Source of the DNA: Ollibium composti
GTDB lineage: Bacteria; Pseudomonadota; Alphaproteobacteria; Rhizobiales; Rhizobiaceae
NCBI RefSeq assembly: GCF_004801285.1
Contig: NZ_SSNY01000002.1
Span: 62,001 to 126,000, forward strand
Direction: 5' to 3'
DNA length: 64,000 bases
The number at the start of each line of letters is the position of its first letter. Position 1 is the stretch's first letter. The notes under the pieces were generated by a model. That model worked only from the letters and a program-made list of their open reading frames with translations. It had not been told where the DNA came from and ran no database searches. Of the stretch, positions 11,698-22,039 are shown one piece after another. Position numbers and translations under genes: made by a program.

Positions 11698-12780
11698 CTA
11701 CGAACTCAGCCCTCCGAACAGCGTCGGCATGTCGAGCGGACGGAAGCCGTAATGCGCCAGCCAGCGCACGTCGGCGTCGAAGAAGGGACGCAGGTCCGGC
11801 ATGCCGTATTTCAGCATGGCGATGCGGTCGATGCCCATGCCCCAGGCGAAGCCCTGGTATTCGTCCGGGTCGAGACCGCCGGCACGCAGCACGTTGGGAT
11901 GCACCATGCCGCAGCCGAGGATTTCCATCCAGTCGCTGCCCTCGCCGAAACGCACTTCGCCCGGCCGCGAGCGGTCGCACTGGATGTCGACTTCCAGCGA
12001 CGGTTCCGTGAAGGGGAAGAAGGACGGGCGGAAGCGCATCTTCACCTGGCTGACCTCGAAGAAGGCCTTGCAGAACTCCTCCAGCACCCACTTCATGTTG
12101 GCGACGTTGGCGGTCCGGTCCACCACAAGCCCCTCCACCTGGTGGAACATCGGCGAATGGGTGGCGTCCGAGTCCTGCCGGTAGGTCTTGCCGGGGATGA
12201 CGATGCGGATCGGTGGGCTCGAGGCTTCCATGGTACGGATCTGCACGGGCGAGGTGTGCGTGCGCAGCACCTTGCGCTCGCCGGTCTCGTCCGGCTGGAA
12301 GAAGAAGGTGTCGTGCATTTCGCGCGCCGGGTGCCCTTCCGGGAAATTCAGCGCGGTGAAGTTGTAGTAGTCGGTCTCGATGTCGGGCCCCTCGGCGATG
12401 GCGAAGCCGAGGTCGCCGAAGATGGCTGTGATCTCGTCGATCACCTGGCTGATCGGATGGATGCGGCCCCGCTCGGCCGGCGAGGCGCGCACCGGCAGCG
12501 TGACGTCCACGGTTTCGGCCGCCAGCCTTGCGGTGATGGCCGCGTCCTTCAGTTCAGTCTTGCGGGCGGCAAGCGCCTCGGTGACGCGCGTCTTCAGCCC
12601 GTTGATCGCCGGCCCCTGCGTCTGGCGCTGCTCCGGCGTCATCGCGCCCAGCGTCTTCAGGAGCTCCGAGACGGAGCCCTTCTTGCCGAGGGCTGCGACG
12701 CGCACCGCCTCGATCGCCGCCTCGTCGCCGCTCGCGGCGATGTCGGCGAGGATGGAAGATTCGAGTGTACCGGTATCCAT
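11698..12780 (-). CDS. pheS: Phenylalanine--tRNA ligase alpha subunit
   Basis: The protein (360 residues) is the catalytic alpha subunit of the synthetase. It has an N-terminal coiled-coil region and the class II core, with HPARDMHDTFF-like motif [12 protein letters not shown], the motif 2 region [13 protein letters not shown], and motif 3 in [18 protein letters not shown]. The start is placed at the ATG at 12778-12780. Upstream, in order, are a long palindromic repeat, the rplT terminator and rplT, so transcription may come partly from read-through or from a promoter in or near the repeat. Confidence 0.97.
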   Translation of the reverse strand: MDTGTLESSILADIAASGDEAAIEAVRVAALGKKGSVSELLKTLGAMTPEQRQTQGPAINGLKTRVTEALAARKTELKDAAITARLAAETVDVTLPVRASPAERGRIHPISQVIDEITAIFGDLGFAIAEGPDIETDYYNFTALNFPEGHPAREMHDTFFFQPDETGERKVLRTHTSPVQIRTMEASSPPIRIVIPGKTYRQDSDATHSPMFHQVEGLVVDRTANVANMKWVLEEFCKAFFEVSQVKMRFRPSFFPFTEPSLEVDIQCDRSRPGEVRFGEGSDWMEILGCGMVHPNVLRAGGLDPDEYQGFAWGMGIDRIAMLKYGMPDLRPFFDADVRWLAHYGFRPLDMPTLFGGLSS

Positions 12781-12808
12781 GTGTAAGCCCGTCTCGTTGT
12801 CTTGTTTG

Positions 12809-12910
12809 TGCGTCCTTCGAGGCTCGCTCCGCTCGGACCTCAGGATGAGGGAGGTTTGCGCCGGCTTCCCTCATCCTGAGGTGCGAGCAGAGCGAGCCTC
12901 GAAGGACGCA
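12809..12910. repeat. Long dispersed palindrome (copy 1), between rplT and pheS
   Basis: Two inverted arms of 44 bases (12809-12852 and 12867-12910) differ at only two positions and are separated by 14 bases. Each arm reads outward from TGCGTCCTTCGAGGCTCG to CTCAGGATGAGGGA. The same arm occurs at 18721-18762 and inverted at 18807-18848. From memory, this sequence is a common intergenic palindrome in Mesorhizobium and relatives. Copy 1 lies 28 bases upstream of the pheS start, so it would form a long hairpin in any transcript reading from rplT into pheS. Confidence 0.85.
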
Positions 12911-12915
12911 CTGCC

Positions 12916-12952
12916 AAAGAAAAACCCGCGCCAGCCCAGCCGGCGCGGGTTT
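12916..12952 (-). terminator. Intrinsic terminator of rpmI-rplT
   Basis: On the minus strand an 11-bp perfect stem (plus-strand arms 12922-12932 and 12942-12952, core CCCGCGCC/GGCGCGGG) with a 9-base loop is followed by a T-rich stretch (complement of AAAGAAAAA). It lies 41 bases after the rplT stop. Confidence 0.8.
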
Positions 12953-12992
12953 CCCAAATCAGATTTTCGAATGCTTGGGAAGTGCGGCGGCC

Positions 12993-13394
12993 TTAGGCGA
13001 CTGCGCTTTCAAAAGCGTTCGGCGTGGTGTCCTTCAGGTATTCGAGCGCGGTCTTGGCCTTGGCGACCAGCGCGGCAAAGGCCTGCGGCTCGTGGATGGC
13101 CATGTCCGACAGGACCTTGCGGTCGATCTCGATGCCGGCCTTGTTGAGGCCGTCGATGAAGCGGGCATAAGTCAGGCCGTGCTCGCGCACGGCGGCGTTG
13201 ATGCGCTGCACCCACAGCGCGCGGAAGTTGCGCTTGCGCGCCTTGCGGTCGCGGTAGGCGTACTGCAGCGACTTCTCCACCGCCTGCTTGGCGATGCGGA
13301 TGGTGTTCTTGCGGCGGCCGTAAAAACCCTTGGCGGCTTTCAGGACCTTCTTGTGCTTGGCGTGGGCGGTAACGCCTCTCTTGACGCGTGCCAT
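12993..13394 (-). CDS. rplT: 50S ribosomal protein L20
   Basis: The protein (133 residues) is the large-subunit assembly protein L20, recognised by [19 protein letters not shown] at the N terminus and the following basic helix with [20 protein letters not shown]. It is longer than the E. coli protein because of a C-terminal extension that is usual in alphaproteobacteria. It follows rpmI after 35 bases and is followed by an intrinsic terminator. In other bacteria L20 represses its own operon by binding the leader; whether that applies here is not shown by the sequence. Confidence 0.97.
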   Translation of the reverse strand: MARVKRGVTAHAKHKKVLKAAKGFYGRRKNTIRIAKQAVEKSLQYAYRDRKARKRNFRALWVQRINAAVREHGLTYARFIDGLNKAGIEIDRKVLSDMAIHEPQAFAALVAKAKTALEYLKDTTPNAFESAVA

Positions 13395-13429
13395 GTCGTG
13401 ATCTCCTTAGATTCGGTGCGCAGCCGGGC

Positions 13430-13633
13430 TCAGAGGCCGTTCGGCAGGAAGTTCTTGATGACCTTCTTGCCGTCGGGTTCGGCCAGGACCATCGTGCCGC
13501 GGGCATCGCGGATGAACTTGTTGGTGCGCTTGATCATGCCATGGCGCTTGCCGGCGGCGGCGGACAGAACCTTGCCGGTCGCCGTGATCTTGAACCGCTT
13601 CTTGGCGGCCGATTTGGTCTTCATCTTGGGCAT
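13430..13633 (-). CDS. rpmI: 50S ribosomal protein L35
   Basis: The protein has 67 residues, the normal length for L35, and starts [20 protein letters not shown], with [17 protein letters not shown] after it. The frame extends upstream to 13786, but the ATG at 13631-13633 gives the family N terminus and has the ribosome site AAGGAAAAG just upstream. It is co-directional with rplT. In most bacteria infC directly precedes it; here a membrane methyltransferase gene lies between. Confidence 0.96.
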   Translation of the reverse strand: MPKMKTKSAAKKRFKITATGKVLSAAAGKRHGMIKRTNKFIRDARGTMVLAEPDGKKVIKNFLPNGL

Positions 13634-13754
13634 TTTGCTTTTCCTTCTTGGTGGGCACCATTGCCCTTGTTTCGCTCCGGATGACCAAAGTCCGGAAAGC
13701 ATGAAAGTCCGCCACGGCATGCCCTGCCGGGCGGCTTTTCTGTAGGAACGCGGC

Positions 13755-13783
13755 CGTATACTGCAAAGTGGGCCGGCGCGCAA
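13755..13783 (-). promoter_or_regulatory. Candidate promoter of rpmI-rplT
   Basis: On the minus strand TTGCGC (complement of 13778-13783) is followed after 17 bases by TATACG (complement of 13755-13760). This lies about 120 bases upstream of the rpmI start. The leader between them contains an imperfect GC hairpin at about 13707-13733 that could serve in autoregulation. The match to the -35 consensus is weak. Confidence 0.35.
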
Positions 13784-13822
13784 CACCCGGCTCTGCGGCG
13801 CGGCGTCGCCGCCGGTGTTTGT

Positions 13823-14482
13823 TCAGGGCAAGCGGAACAGCACCGGCAGCCAACCCGAAACCTGTGCGGCGTCGATCATCTCGAAGAAGGGCAGGGCGAC
13901 CAGGAAGACGAGCCCGTCGAGCAGGGTGGTGAGCAGAAGCCTCGGCTTGAAAGAGCCGGTATTGCCTTCCTGATAGAGGGACAGATCGGGGAAGAAGCGC
14001 GGAACGCGCTTCAGGTAGGCCTCGTAGGGCGCTCCCATCGCCTTTTTCAGGAAACGCTCCTCACGCAGGATGACGATATGAAAGGCCGCGGCGCAGATCA
14101 GGCCGAAGCCGATCATCGCCGTGAACGATCCGATCTGTGCGCCAACGCCGGCCGCCGCCACGCTGGAAAACAGGTAGAGCGGATTGCGGGTGATCGAATA
14201 GGGGCCGTCGGCGACCACTTCCTCCGACTTGCGGCCGCCGATGTAGAGCGTCGACCACAGGCGCCCGGCGATGCCGAGAAAGATCAGCAGCACGCCGAAC
14301 ATCTCGATGGCCTCGTGTATGGTCGTCTCGGGCGGGAACAGCGACTGGCCGAACAGGAGTATGGCGAACAGGCTCACCAGCAGCGCCGCCAGCATCAGCC
14401 GGCGCAGGGATTGATATCGGCTGAGTGCGCCGCGCTCCCGCCCGTTGACCATCTTGTTGTCCAAAGAAGTGTCGGTAGTCAT
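13823..14482 (-). CDS. Membrane methyltransferase of the isoprenylcysteine carboxyl methyltransferase/PEMT type
   Basis: The protein (219 residues) has about five predicted membrane segments and the SAM-binding signature of integral membrane methyltransferases: GPYSITRNPLYLFSSVAAAG followed by EERFLKKAMGAPYEAYLKRV. Related enzymes methylate isoprenylated cysteine, phospholipids or other small membrane molecules; the substrate here is not known. It lies between infC and rpmI on the same strand, an unusual position because these two are normally adjacent. The start ATG at 14480-14482 is the first in frame. Confidence 0.8.
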   Translation of the reverse strand: MTTDTSLDNKMVNGRERGALSRYQSLRRLMLAALLVSLFAILLFGQSLFPPETTIHEAIEMFGVLLIFLGIAGRLWSTLYIGGRKSEEVVADGPYSITRNPLYLFSSVAAAGVGAQIGSFTAMIGFGLICAAAFHIVILREERFLKKAMGAPYEAYLKRVPRFFPDLSLYQEGNTGSFKPRLLLTTLLDGLVFLVALPFFEMIDAAQVSGWLPVLFRLP

Positions 14483-14521
14483 GAAACGGCTGCCCCCAAA
14501 GATACGCCCTGCTGCATGAAA

Positions 14522-14547
14522 CGGGCGCCCCGCCCAAGAGCGCCCGG
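14522..14547 (-). terminator. Possible terminator of infC
   Basis: On the minus strand CGGGCG (complement of 14541-14546) and CGCCCG (complement of 14522-14527) form a short GC stem with a 13-base loop, followed by GTTTC. The hairpin lies just after the infC stop and before the methyltransferase start. The T run is short. Confidence 0.4.
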
Positions 14548-14562
14548 TCCGTCGGTCGTCGC

Positions 14563-15102
14563 TCAGCCGCGCGGTGCCAGCACCATCATCATCTGGCGGC
14601 CTTCGAGCTTCGGCTCGGCCTCCACCTTGGCGATCGTGGCGACTTCCTCGCGCACCTTGTTCAGGAGCTGCATGCCGAGCTCCATATGCGCCATCTCGCG
14701 TCCGCGGAAACGCAGGGTGAGCTTGACCTTGTCGCCTTCCTCGAAGAAGCGGCGCACCGCTTTCATCTTCACGTCATAGTCGTGCGTGTCGATGTTCGGG
14801 CGCATCTTGATCTCCTTGATCTCGATGACCTTCTGATTCTTGCGCGCCTCGGCCGCCTTCTTCTGGTTGGCGTATTTCAGCTTGCCGAGGTCGAGAATCT
14901 TGACGACCGGCGGCTGTGCGTTGGGGGAAATCTCGACGAGGTCGAGGCCTGCCTCTTCGGCGGCCAGCAACGCATCGTTGATGGAAACATCGCCGCGGTT
15001 GTTGCCGTCGGCATCGATAAGCTGGACCCGTGGAACCCGGATATCCATGTTCGAGCGCGGGCCGTCCTTGGTGGGCGCCGCTGCTTTGAAAGGTCTGCGA
15101 AT
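14563..15102 (-). CDS. infC: Translation initiation factor IF-3, with probable AUU start
   Basis: The protein (179 residues) binds the 30S subunit and checks the start codon. Both IF-3 domains are present, from [16 protein letters not shown] to [13 protein letters not shown]. The first in-frame ATG (15048) would give 161 residues and cut the conserved N terminus [19 protein letters not shown]. The codon before RRPFKA is ATT at 15100-15102, preceded by AGGAG with a 9-base gap, so ATT is the likely start. In E. coli infC also starts with AUU, and IF-3 uses this to repress its own synthesis. No ATG, GTG or TTG in a suitable place explains the family N terminus. Confidence 0.93.
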   Translation of the reverse strand: MRRPFKAAAPTKDGPRSNMDIRVPRVQLIDADGNNRGDVSINDALLAAEEAGLDLVEISPNAQPPVVKILDLGKLKYANQKKAAEARKNQKVIEIKEIKMRPNIDTHDYDVKMKAVRRFFEEGDKVKLTLRFRGREMAHMELGMQLLNKVREEVATIAKVEAEPKLEGRQMMMVLAPRG

Positions 15103-15318
15103 GGTCGTGATCTCCTCGATCCGTTTCGGTTCATGGTTTGCAAGACGCGCCAATGTGGGAAGCGCAAGCGCGGTGTCAATAGCACAGGCCGCACAATAAA
15201 TCACCCGTTTCGGTGCCGCATCTGCGCCAAAGAAGAAGCCGGTGCAGCGCTTCCCGCCTGCCGCCTGCTGTGCCACAAGGCGGGTCCTTGCAGGAACACC
15301 CGCGCAGGAATACTCGCC

Positions 15319-16092
15319 ATGACGCCGACCGCCGCCCCCGAATTCCTCGATGTCGACGAAACTCCCATCGCCTTTCGCCACCAGCCGGGTGCAGCGCCCG
15401 GCGTGGTGTGGCTCGGCGGCTACAAGTCGGACATGCTGGGCACGAAGGCGGAAACGCTGGCCGCGTGGGCGAAGCGGCAGGGTCGCGCCTTCCTGCGCCA
15501 TGACTATTCCGGCCATGGCGAATCCGGCGGCGCCTTCGCCGACGGCACGATCAGCCGATGGCTCGCACAGAGCCTCGCCGTGTTCGACCGGTTCACCGAG
15601 GGCCGACAGATTCTCGTCGGTTCTTCCATGGGCGCCTGGATCGCGCTGCGCATGGCGCAGGAATTGCGCAAGGCGGGTGCGGATCGCGTTGCCGGGCTGG
15701 TGCTGCTGGCGCCGGCGCCGGACTTCACCGCCGAGCTGGTCGAGCCGCAACTGACCGACGGGCAGAAGAAGGCGCTGGCCGAGAACGGCTATTTCGAGGA
15801 GCCGTCGGAGTATTCGGACGAACCCTACATTTATACGCGCGCGCTGATCGAGGACGGCAGAGCGAACCTCGTCATGACCGGGCCGATCGACACGCATTGC
15901 CCGGTGCACATCCTGCAAGGGTTGGCCGACCACGATGTGCCACCTGCCCATGCGCTGAAACTCGCCAGCCTGCTGCCGGCCGACGACGTGACGCTGTCGC
16001 TGATCCCCGAAGGCGACCACCGCCTGTCGCGCCCGCAGGACCTCGACATGCTGGTCGGCGCTGTCGAGGCGATGGTGGAAAGAGCGGCCTGA
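15319..16092 (+). CDS. Alpha/beta hydrolase
   Basis: The protein (257 residues) has an alpha/beta hydrolase fold with the nucleophile elbow GSSMGAW, an acid in GLADHDVP and the catalytic His in [10 protein letters not shown], so a Ser-Asp-His triad is present. The [11 protein letters not shown] segment is the usual oxyanion-side loop. It resembles the ABHD10-like esterase group. The frame is open from 14686, but the ATG at 15319 starts the hydrolase domain and avoids overlap with the divergent infC. The next gene, a BenE-type transporter, begins 1 base after its stop. Confidence 0.86.
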   Translation: MTPTAAPEFLDVDETPIAFRHQPGAAPGVVWLGGYKSDMLGTKAETLAAWAKRQGRAFLRHDYSGHGESGGAFADGTISRWLAQSLAVFDRFTEGRQILVGSSMGAWIALRMAQELRKAGADRVAGLVLLAPAPDFTAELVEPQLTDGQKKALAENGYFEEPSEYSDEPYIYTRALIEDGRANLVMTGPIDTHCPVHILQGLADHDVPPAHALKLASLLPADDVTLSLIPEGDHRLSRPQDLDMLVGAVEAMVERAA

Positions 16093-16093
16093 C

Positions 16094-17236
16094 ATGCGCG
16101 TCTCCATTCCAACATCCGCCTTCGTCGCGGCGATCGTCGGTTTCGGCGGCACGCTGGCCATCATCATCGCCGCCGCCGCCGCTGTAGGCGCCACCCAGGT
16201 CGAGACGGCAAGCTGGGTCACCGCCATCTGCCTCGCCATGGCGGTGGAAACAGGCTGGCTGTCCTGGCGCACGAAGATGCCAGTCATCACCGCCTGGTCG
16301 ACGCCGGGCGCGGCACTGATCGCCGCTTCCTCCGGCTTCACCATGCCCGAGGCCGTCGGCGCCTTCATCGTCACCGGCGTGCTGCTTGTCGCCACCGGGC
16401 TGTTCCGGCCGCTGACGCGGCTGATCGCGAAGATACCCGGTTCGGTCGCCTCAGGCATGCTGGCCGGCATCGTCGTCACCTTCGCCATGAATGCGGCCAA
16501 GACCGTGCCCGTCGACCCGTGGCTGATCCTGCCGCTGGTCGCCGCCTTCTTCCTCGTCAGGCTGTGGAACCCGTCGCTGTCGGTGCTGGTGGTGCTGGTC
16601 GGCGGCGTGCTGGCCGTCCTTCTCACCGGCCGCGTCGGCGGCCTGCCGGCGCCCGAGCTTTCGACGCTGACATGGATCTGGCCGCAGTTCACGGTGTCGG
16701 CGATCGTTGGCCTGGCACTGCCGCTCTATCTCGTCACCATGGCCTCGCAGAACCTGTCCGGCCTGGCGGTGCTGCGCGCCGACGGGTACGAGCCGCCGCC
16801 CGGTCCGCTGATCGGCGTCACCGGGCTGGTGTCGGTGCTGACCGCGCCCTTCGGCGCCTCGACCACCAACCTGGCGGCGATCTCGGCCGCCATCTGCACC
16901 GGGCCGGACGTCCACCCCGATCCGACCGAGCGTTGGAAGACCGGGCCGTTCTATGCGCTCGCCTATCTCGTCTTCGCCGCCTTCGGCGCCTCGCTGGTGG
17001 CGATCTTCGCGGTCCTGCCGCAAAGCCTGATCGTCTTGGTGGCGGGACTGGCGCTGCTCGGCTCGCTCGCCAACGCGCTTGCCATCGCGCTGCGCGACGA
17101 GGCCGGCCGCATGGCGGCGACCGTGACGTTTGCCGTCACGGCTTCGGGCCTCGCGCTGTTCGGCATCGGCTCGGCCTTCTGGGGTCTTGTCGCCGGCCTT
17201 GCCGTCGTCGGCCTCGACCGCCTCAAAAAGAAGTAA
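16094..17236 (+). CDS. benE: BenE family benzoate/proton symporter-like transporter
   Basis: The protein (380 residues) is almost wholly hydrophobic, with about 11-12 membrane helices, and matches the BenE family (benzoate:H+ symporters). Characteristic segments are [20 protein letters not shown] and [19 protein letters not shown]. The gene begins 1 base after the alpha/beta hydrolase stop, so the two are likely co-translated. No aromatic degradation genes are nearby, so benzoate as substrate is only a family-based guess. Confidence 0.88.
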   Translation: MRVSIPTSAFVAAIVGFGGTLAIIIAAAAAVGATQVETASWVTAICLAMAVETGWLSWRTKMPVITAWSTPGAALIAASSGFTMPEAVGAFIVTGVLLVATGLFRPLTRLIAKIPGSVASGMLAGIVVTFAMNAAKTVPVDPWLILPLVAAFFLVRLWNPSLSVLVVLVGGVLAVLLTGRVGGLPAPELSTLTWIWPQFTVSAIVGLALPLYLVTMASQNLSGLAVLRADGYEPPPGPLIGVTGLVSVLTAPFGASTTNLAAISAAICTGPDVHPDPTERWKTGPFYALAYLVFAAFGASLVAIFAVLPQSLIVLVAGLALLGSLANALAIALRDEAGRMAATVTFAVTASGLALFGIGSAFWGLVAGLAVVGLDRLKKK

Positions 17237-17352
17237 CCGCCACAAAGGCTTGTCCGGTTTTGACCGGCCGCGTCTTGAATCGCCGTTTTTCCTTTCCCAT
17301 TTCGAAATGAAGCAGCCCGGTTGGCTGCCTCGAACGGAAGGAACGGGAGAAA

Positions 17353-17847
17353 ATGAACGCATCTGCTTTGATCCGCCCGGCATGGACGCCGGCGACCATT
17401 GCGCTGATGGTGATCGGTTTCGTCGTGTTCTGGCCGCTGGGCCTGGCCATGCTCGCCTACATCATCTGGGGCGACCGGCTTGACGGCTTCAAGCGCGACG
17501 TCAACCGCGCCACCGACGGCGTTTTCGCCGGTTGCCGACGCGGTGCCGACCGCGCGCAGCGCTGGGGCCACGGTGCCCGCACCGGCAACGTCGCCTTCGA
17601 CGATTGGCGCGACAAGGAACTGGAGCGCCTGGCCGAGGAACGTCGCAAGCTGGACGAAATGCTGAGCGAATTCGACGAGTACGCCCGCGAACTGCGCCGT
17701 GCCAAGGACCAGGAAGAGTTCGACCGCTTCATGGCCAACCGCAACCGGCACACCGCGCCGACGACCACGGCCAAGCCTGCCTCGGACAAGCCCTCGAAGG
17801 GCAAGGACAAGGGAGCCGGTCAGGGCACCAACCTGCTCGACGACTGA
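17353..17847 (+). CDS. DUF2852 family membrane protein
   Basis: The protein (164 residues) has one clear N-terminal membrane helix (ALMVIGFVVFWPLGLAMLAY) typical of DUF2852, then a charged region predicted to form a coiled coil (DKELERLAEERRKLDEMLSE), and a Lys/Thr-rich tail. A ribosome site (GGAAGGAACGGGAG) precedes the ATG. The function is unknown. It is followed by an intrinsic terminator at 17872-17906. Confidence 0.82.
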   Translation: MNASALIRPAWTPATIALMVIGFVVFWPLGLAMLAYIIWGDRLDGFKRDVNRATDGVFAGCRRGADRAQRWGHGARTGNVAFDDWRDKELERLAEERRKLDEMLSEFDEYARELRRAKDQEEFDRFMANRNRHTAPTTTAKPASDKPSKGKDKGAGQGTNLLDD

Positions 17848-17871
17848 GCGGTCCTACAGGAAATGCGAACG

Positions 17872-17906
17872 AACGGCGCCGCTACAACGGCGCCGTTTCT
17901 TTTTTG
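17872..17906 (+). terminator. Intrinsic terminator after the DUF2852 gene
   Basis: AACGGCGCC (17872-17880) pairs with GGCGCCGTT (17889-17897) around an 8-base loop, followed by TCTTTTTTG. It lies 24 bases after the stop codon. Confidence 0.85.
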
Positions 17907-17942
17907 TTCTGTCCCGAACCTCGAATCACTTATCGTCGCGCC

Positions 17943-18701
17943 ATGTCCCTCGGCTTCTTCCGTTCCCTGACGAAACCGTCACCGCGCCCCGTCGAGGAAC
18001 GGGAGCATCAGGTCGCCGGCCGCACGTTGCCGCTGCGCATCGTTGAGAACGAGCGGGCGCGACGCCTGACGCTGCGCATCGACGCCGGCGGGCAGGGCCT
18101 GCGCATCACCGTGCCGCCGGGGCTCAGGCACGGCGAGGTGGAAAAATTCCTCGACCGGCATCGCGGCTGGCTGGAACAGCGATTGGCCAAGGTGCCAGAC
18201 CGGCCGCAGGTGCGCCCCGGCATCCGCATTCCCGTGCGTGGCGTGCCGCATATGATCGTGCACGAACCCGGAAAGCGCGGCACGGTCGAGGTTTCGAGGG
18301 ATGAGACGGGGCCGGTGCTGATCGTCCACGGCGACCGGCTGCACTTGCCGCGCCGCATCGCAGATTTCCTTAAGCGCGAGGCCAAGCGCGAGATCGAGAC
18401 GCTGGTGGACAAACACACCGAGGCCGTCGGCCGCAAGGCCAAGGCGATCCGCTTCAAGGATACGTCGAGCCGATGGGGCTCATGCACCTCGGACGGCAGC
18501 CTGTCGTTCTCGTGGCGCATCATGATGGCGCCGCCGCCGGTGATAAACTACCTCGTCGCGCACGAGGTAGCGCATCTGAAGGAAATGAACCACGGGCCGA
18601 AATTCTGGAAGCTGTGCGGGGAACTCTGCCCGGAAACGGATCGCTGCAAGGCGTGGCTGAAAAGAAACGGCGGCGCTTTGCAGGCGATCGCGTTCGAGTG
18701 A
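17943..18701 (+). CDS. YgjP/DUF45-type zinc metallopeptidase
   Basis: The protein (252 residues) carries the metallopeptidase motif HEVAHLKEMNH (HExxH with a third His), preceded by the family region SRWGSCTSDGSLSFSWRI, as in the YgjP-like DUF45 family. The frame is open from 17532, but the ATG at 17943 comes after the terminator of the upstream gene and gives the usual length. It is expected to be a cytoplasmic zinc-dependent protein; its substrate is unknown. A long palindromic repeat follows 19 bases downstream. Confidence 0.88.
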   Translation: MSLGFFRSLTKPSPRPVEEREHQVAGRTLPLRIVENERARRLTLRIDAGGQGLRITVPPGLRHGEVEKFLDRHRGWLEQRLAKVPDRPQVRPGIRIPVRGVPHMIVHEPGKRGTVEVSRDETGPVLIVHGDRLHLPRRIADFLKREAKREIETLVDKHTEAVGRKAKAIRFKDTSSRWGSCTSDGSLSFSWRIMMAPPPVINYLVAHEVAHLKEMNHGPKFWKLCGELCPETDRCKAWLKRNGGALQAIAFE

Positions 18702-18720
18702 GGGGGTAGGAAATAGATGG

Positions 18721-18848
18721 TGCGTCCTTCGAGGCTCGCTCCGCTCGCACCTCAGGATGAGGGAGGTTGTGAACAAACGCTGGTCACAGAGTTCACATCA
18801 GACGGTCCTCATCCTGAGGTGCGAGCGGAGCGAGCCTCGAAGGACGCA
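18721..18848. repeat. Long dispersed palindrome (copy 2)
   Basis: Two 42-base arms (18721-18762 and 18807-18848) are perfect inverted repeats of each other, separated by 44 bases. The arms match copy 1 at 12809-12910. The element fills the gap between two convergent genes. Confidence 0.9.
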
Positions 18849-18856
18849 CGGTTGGC

Positions 18857-19075
18857 TCAATCGTCATTCGCCGCGTTCAGCTCTTCCGGCCTCAGTCCCT
18901 CGTCCTCATGGCGCGGCCATGGCAGGAAGCTCGGATCGAAGCGGTCATTCTCGAAATAGGCGAGCGCGCGCTGCGCTTCCGCGCCGTCGTAGGAGGCCTG
19001 TTCCACGAGGTGCGCGATCACGGCGTGCGCCTGCGCAAGCTTCGCTTTCAGGTCTGCGGCTCTCTCGTTCGCCAT
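18857..19075 (-). CDS. Small protein of unknown function
   Basis: The ORF encodes 72 residues, with an N-terminal amphipathic helix (DLKAKLAQAHAVIAHLVEQA) and an acidic C terminus (DEGLRPEELNAANDD). A GGAG ribosome site precedes the ATG. It ends 9 bases from the palindromic repeat and is convergent with the metallopeptidase gene. I do not recognise the family; it looks like a real gene because no longer ORF competes on the other strand and the composition is unlike a shadow frame. Confidence 0.6.
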   Translation of the reverse strand: MANERAADLKAKLAQAHAVIAHLVEQASYDGAEAQRALAYFENDRFDPSFLPWPRHEDEGLRPEELNAANDD

Positions 19076-19177
19076 GATGCGCTCCGTTGCTCGTTACGGT
19101 GAACCTAGCGCGTTGGCACCGTCCTGCAACCGACGCTTTTTCTCGACTCTGGCCATTATTCATGCCAATCCGCCGTC

Positions 19178-19852
19178 ATGACGACCGACCGCAAACCGCT
19201 CGACATCAAGATATGCGGCCTGAAGACCGACGTGGCGCTGGAGGCCGCGCTTGCCGGCGGCGCCAGCCATGTCGGTTTCATCTTCTTTCCCAAGAGCCCC
19301 CGCAACATCGAGCCGGATGCTGCCGGACGTCTGCGGCAGGCCGCGCGTGGCAAGGCCTCGGCCGTCGCCGTGACCGTCGATGCCGACGACGCCTTGCTCG
19401 ACCGCATCGTTGCCGTCATGGCGCCCGACATGCTGCAGCTTCACGGCAGCGAGACGCCGGTGCGCGCGGCTGAAATCAGGGCGCGCTACGGCCTCCCGGT
19501 CGTCAAGGCGGTCTCCGTGCGCACGGCGTCAAACCTCGCGGCCATCGAGCCTTATCGCGGTATCGTTGACCGCTTCCTGTTCGATGCCAAGCCGCCGAAA
19601 GGCTCGGAGCTTCCCGGCGGCAACGGCGTGTCGTTCGACTGGTCGCTGCTTGCCCGTATCCCTGCCGGTACGGATTATTTCCTTTCCGGCGGCCTCAATG
19701 CCGGCAACATCGGCGAGGCGCTGCGTGTTGCCGCTCCGCCGGCCATCGATATATCCTCGGGCGTGGAAAGTGCGCCCGGCGTCAAGGACCCGGCGCTGAT
19801 CGAGGCGTTTTTCCGCGCCGTGAAGGACTCCGCCAAGCATCGCGCCGCTTGA
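19178..19852 (+). CDS. trpF: Phosphoribosylanthranilate isomerase
   Basis: The protein (224 residues) catalyses the Amadori rearrangement of phosphoribosylanthranilate in tryptophan synthesis. The TIM-barrel motifs are present: KICGLKT with the catalytic Cys, [25 protein letters not shown] with the catalytic Asp, and [11 protein letters not shown] with the phosphate loop. It is the first gene of a trpF-trpB-trpA-accD-folC series. No leader peptide or attenuator is seen upstream of it. Confidence 0.96.
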   Translation: MTTDRKPLDIKICGLKTDVALEAALAGGASHVGFIFFPKSPRNIEPDAAGRLRQAARGKASAVAVTVDADDALLDRIVAVMAPDMLQLHGSETPVRAAEIRARYGLPVVKAVSVRTASNLAAIEPYRGIVDRFLFDAKPPKGSELPGGNGVSFDWSLLARIPAGTDYFLSGGLNAGNIGEALRVAAPPAIDISSGVESAPGVKDPALIEAFFRAVKDSAKHRAA

Positions 19853-19937
19853 CAGGCACCCTCAAAGCATGGCCGGAGAGAAGGCGAGGCGACCTGCCCG
19901 GAAAGGCGGGGCGCAGGCCAATGACAGGAGATCGGCG

Positions 19938-21158
<1,221 letters not shown>

Positions 21159-21160
21159 TC

Positions 21161-22003
21161 GTGACGGATACCCGCATCGACCGCCGCATGGCGAAACTGA
21201 AGGCCGAGGGTCGGCCGGCGCTCGTCACCTATTTCATGGGCGGCGACCCCGACTACGCCACCTCGCTGTCGATCATGAAGGCGCTGCCGAAGGCGGGCGC
21301 CGACATTATCGAACTCGGCATGCCCTTCTCCGATCCGATGGCCGACGGCCCGGCGATCCAGGCCGCCGGCCTGCGCGCGCTGAAGGGTGGCCAGACGCTG
21401 GTCAAGACGCTGGCCATGGCAGCCGACTTCCGCAAGGGCGACGACGACACGCCGATCGTTTTGATGGGCTATTACAACCCGATCTACAATCACGGCGTCG
21501 AACGTTTCCTCGCCGACGCCAAGGCCGCCGGCGTCGACGGGTTGATCGTCGTCGACCTGCCGCCGGAGATGGACGAGGAACTCTGCATTCCCGCACTCAA
21601 GGCCGGCATCAACTTCATCCGTCTCGCCACGCCGACGACGGACGACAAGCGCCTGCCCAAGGTCCTGCAGAACACCTCCGGCTTCGTCTATTACGTCTCG
21701 ATGACCGGCATCACCGGCTCGGCGCTGGCCGACACCGCCAAGGTGGGTGAGGCGGTCAGGCGCATCAAGGCGCATACGATGCTGCCGGTCTGCGTCGGCT
21801 TCGGCGTCAAGACGGCCGAGCAGGCGCGGCTCATCGGCGCTTCGGCCGACGGCGTCGTCGTCGGCACGGCGATCGTCAACGCGGTCGCCAGCGTGCTGGG
21901 ACCGAAGGGCGAAAAGGTCGCCGACCCGGCCGAGGCCGTCGCCACGCTGGTCGGCGGACTGGCGCAGGGCGTGCGGCAGGCCCGCCTTGCTGCCGCCGAA
22001 TAG
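21161..22003 (+). CDS. trpA: Tryptophan synthase alpha chain
   Basis: The protein (280 residues) splits indole-3-glycerol phosphate to indole. The catalytic Glu is in [19 protein letters not shown] and the second acid in the region [13 protein letters not shown] at 21155 is also in frame, but the GTG at 21161 has a GGAG ribosome site (21149-21152) about 8 bases upstream and gives the normal N terminus [16 protein letters not shown]. The gap to trpB is 2 bases, so translation is probably coupled. Confidence 0.96.
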   Translation: MTDTRIDRRMAKLKAEGRPALVTYFMGGDPDYATSLSIMKALPKAGADIIELGMPFSDPMADGPAIQAAGLRALKGGQTLVKTLAMAADFRKGDDDTPIVLMGYYNPIYNHGVERFLADAKAAGVDGLIVVDLPPEMDEELCIPALKAGINFIRLATPTTDDKRLPKVLQNTSGFVYYVSMTGITGSALADTAKVGEAVRRIKAHTMLPVCVGFGVKTAEQARLIGASADGVVVGTAIVNAVASVLGPKGEKVADPAEAVATLVGGLAQGVRQARLAAAE

Positions 22004-22039
22004 TTTTCCTACCTCCCTGCGAAAGACAGGAGTTCAGCC

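Noticed and set aside
14563..16692. Reading infC as part of a 709-residue protein
   Set aside because: The frame is open upstream of infC only because it runs antisense through the hydrolase and transporter genes; IF-3 has a normal length from the ATT at 15102.
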